From positions 33,934-97,933 of the forward strand of contig CBFIDE010000008.1 in assembly GCA_965661265.1 (NCBI GenBank): DNA of 64,000 bases, given 5' to 3'. This DNA is from CBFIDE01 sp965661265 (GTDB lineage: Bacteria > Bacteroidota > Bacteroidia > Flavobacteriales > Schleiferiaceae). The notes under the pieces were generated by a model. It was not told where the DNA came from. It saw only the letters and a list, made by a program, of their open reading frames with translations, and ran no database searches. This document shows positions 63,824 to 64,000 of the stretch, piece after piece (the first letter of the stretch is position 1; every line of letters starts with the position of its first letter). The position numbers were made by a program, and so were the translations under genes.

Positions 63824-64000
63824 ATGAAAATAAAAATATCCTTTCTTGCTCTGCTTATAAGTATAGTAAGTTTTGCACAAAAATCTCAAATTAGTCTTCC
63901 AATAAATTGGAATGACACAGCCAATGTGGACTATACAGTCTCTGACTTTGGAGGAAACAGCTCGATGCTAGCTGCCGATCCTACCAATGCTTCTAATATG
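63824..64000 (+). CDS. Secreted protein, probable carbohydrate-active enzyme (C-terminus outside window)
   Basis: Only 59 codons are visible. A signal peptide (MKIKISFLALL...SFAQ, 1-19) is followed by QISLPINWNDTANVDYTVSD and FGGNSSMLAADPTNASNM. That mature N-terminus resembles residues 25-55 of the GH16 type IX enzyme at 43833-45386 (INFNSP..., EGFGGTQTGLVVDPVDMNNT), so both probably begin with the same beta-sandwich module. An in-frame ATG at 63812 is possible but the promoter position disfavours it. It is divergent from the glucan operon and likely part of the same regulon. Confidence 0.75.
   Translation, partial: MKIKISFLALLISIVSFAQKSQISLPINWNDTANVDYTVSDFGGNSSMLAADPTNASNM

Overview
The window reads as a chromosome segment of a marine, gliding member of the Bacteroidota, most likely Flavobacteriia. 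The DNA is AT-rich. Promoter-like sites have the TTTG / TAnnTTTG pattern of this phylum rather than sigma-70 boxes. The gliding genes gldA, gldB and gldC are present, one secreted enzyme carries a type IX secretion sorting domain, and many products are lipoproteins or outer-membrane barrels.

Layout. (1) 1-4.5 kb, minus strand: a TPP riboswitch with its own promoter drives a TonB-dependent receptor cut by the window edge. Upstream lies a tight cluster of a YkoF/MTH1187-type thiamine-binding protein, a PnuT-like permease and a NadR-like P-loop kinase, plus a GGGP-synthase-family enzyme and a phosphopantetheinyl transferase. Together they look like a thiamine uptake and phosphorylation module. 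(2) 4.6-10.2 kb: ahcY, then a decayed tract with two signalling pseudogenes, an initiator tRNA with a degenerate copy of its 3' end and terminator, and three unrecognised small genes. (3) 10.2-28 kb: housekeeping and signalling genes (a PLP enzyme, YitT, pirin, a long co-transcribed minus-strand series including dtd, rsgA and a two-component pair, der, nadE, gldABC, engB). (4) 28.1-43.8 kb: a complete-looking division and cell-wall (dcw) cluster from mraZ to ftsZ, in which MraZ-type operator repeats overlap the promoter. It ends at a strong terminator. (5) 43.8-63.6 kb: twelve genes on the minus strand, almost without gaps, form a beta-glucan utilisation locus. They are an NrtR-type regulator, a clan GH-A hydrolase, an SSS symporter, two large outer-membrane barrels, two carbohydrate-binding-like lipoproteins, a GH16-like lipoprotein, an MFS sugar porter, a GH16 lipoprotein, a GH30 lipoprotein, a 1149-residue GH94/GH149-like putative phosphorylase and a GH16 enzyme with a type IX tail. 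A divergent secreted gene begins at 63.8 kb.

The glucan locus is the most noteworthy part. In this window it has no SusC/SusD pair. Its outer-membrane step appears to be carried by two unrecognised barrel proteins, and its cytoplasmic step by a putative phosphorylase. A plausible flow is: surface GH16 and GH30 enzymes cut and debranch a beta-1,3(1,6)-glucan such as laminarin; oligosaccharides cross the outer membrane through the barrels; SSS and MFS carriers import them; the phosphorylase releases glucose-1-phosphate.

All assignments are from reading the sequence alone, with no database search.
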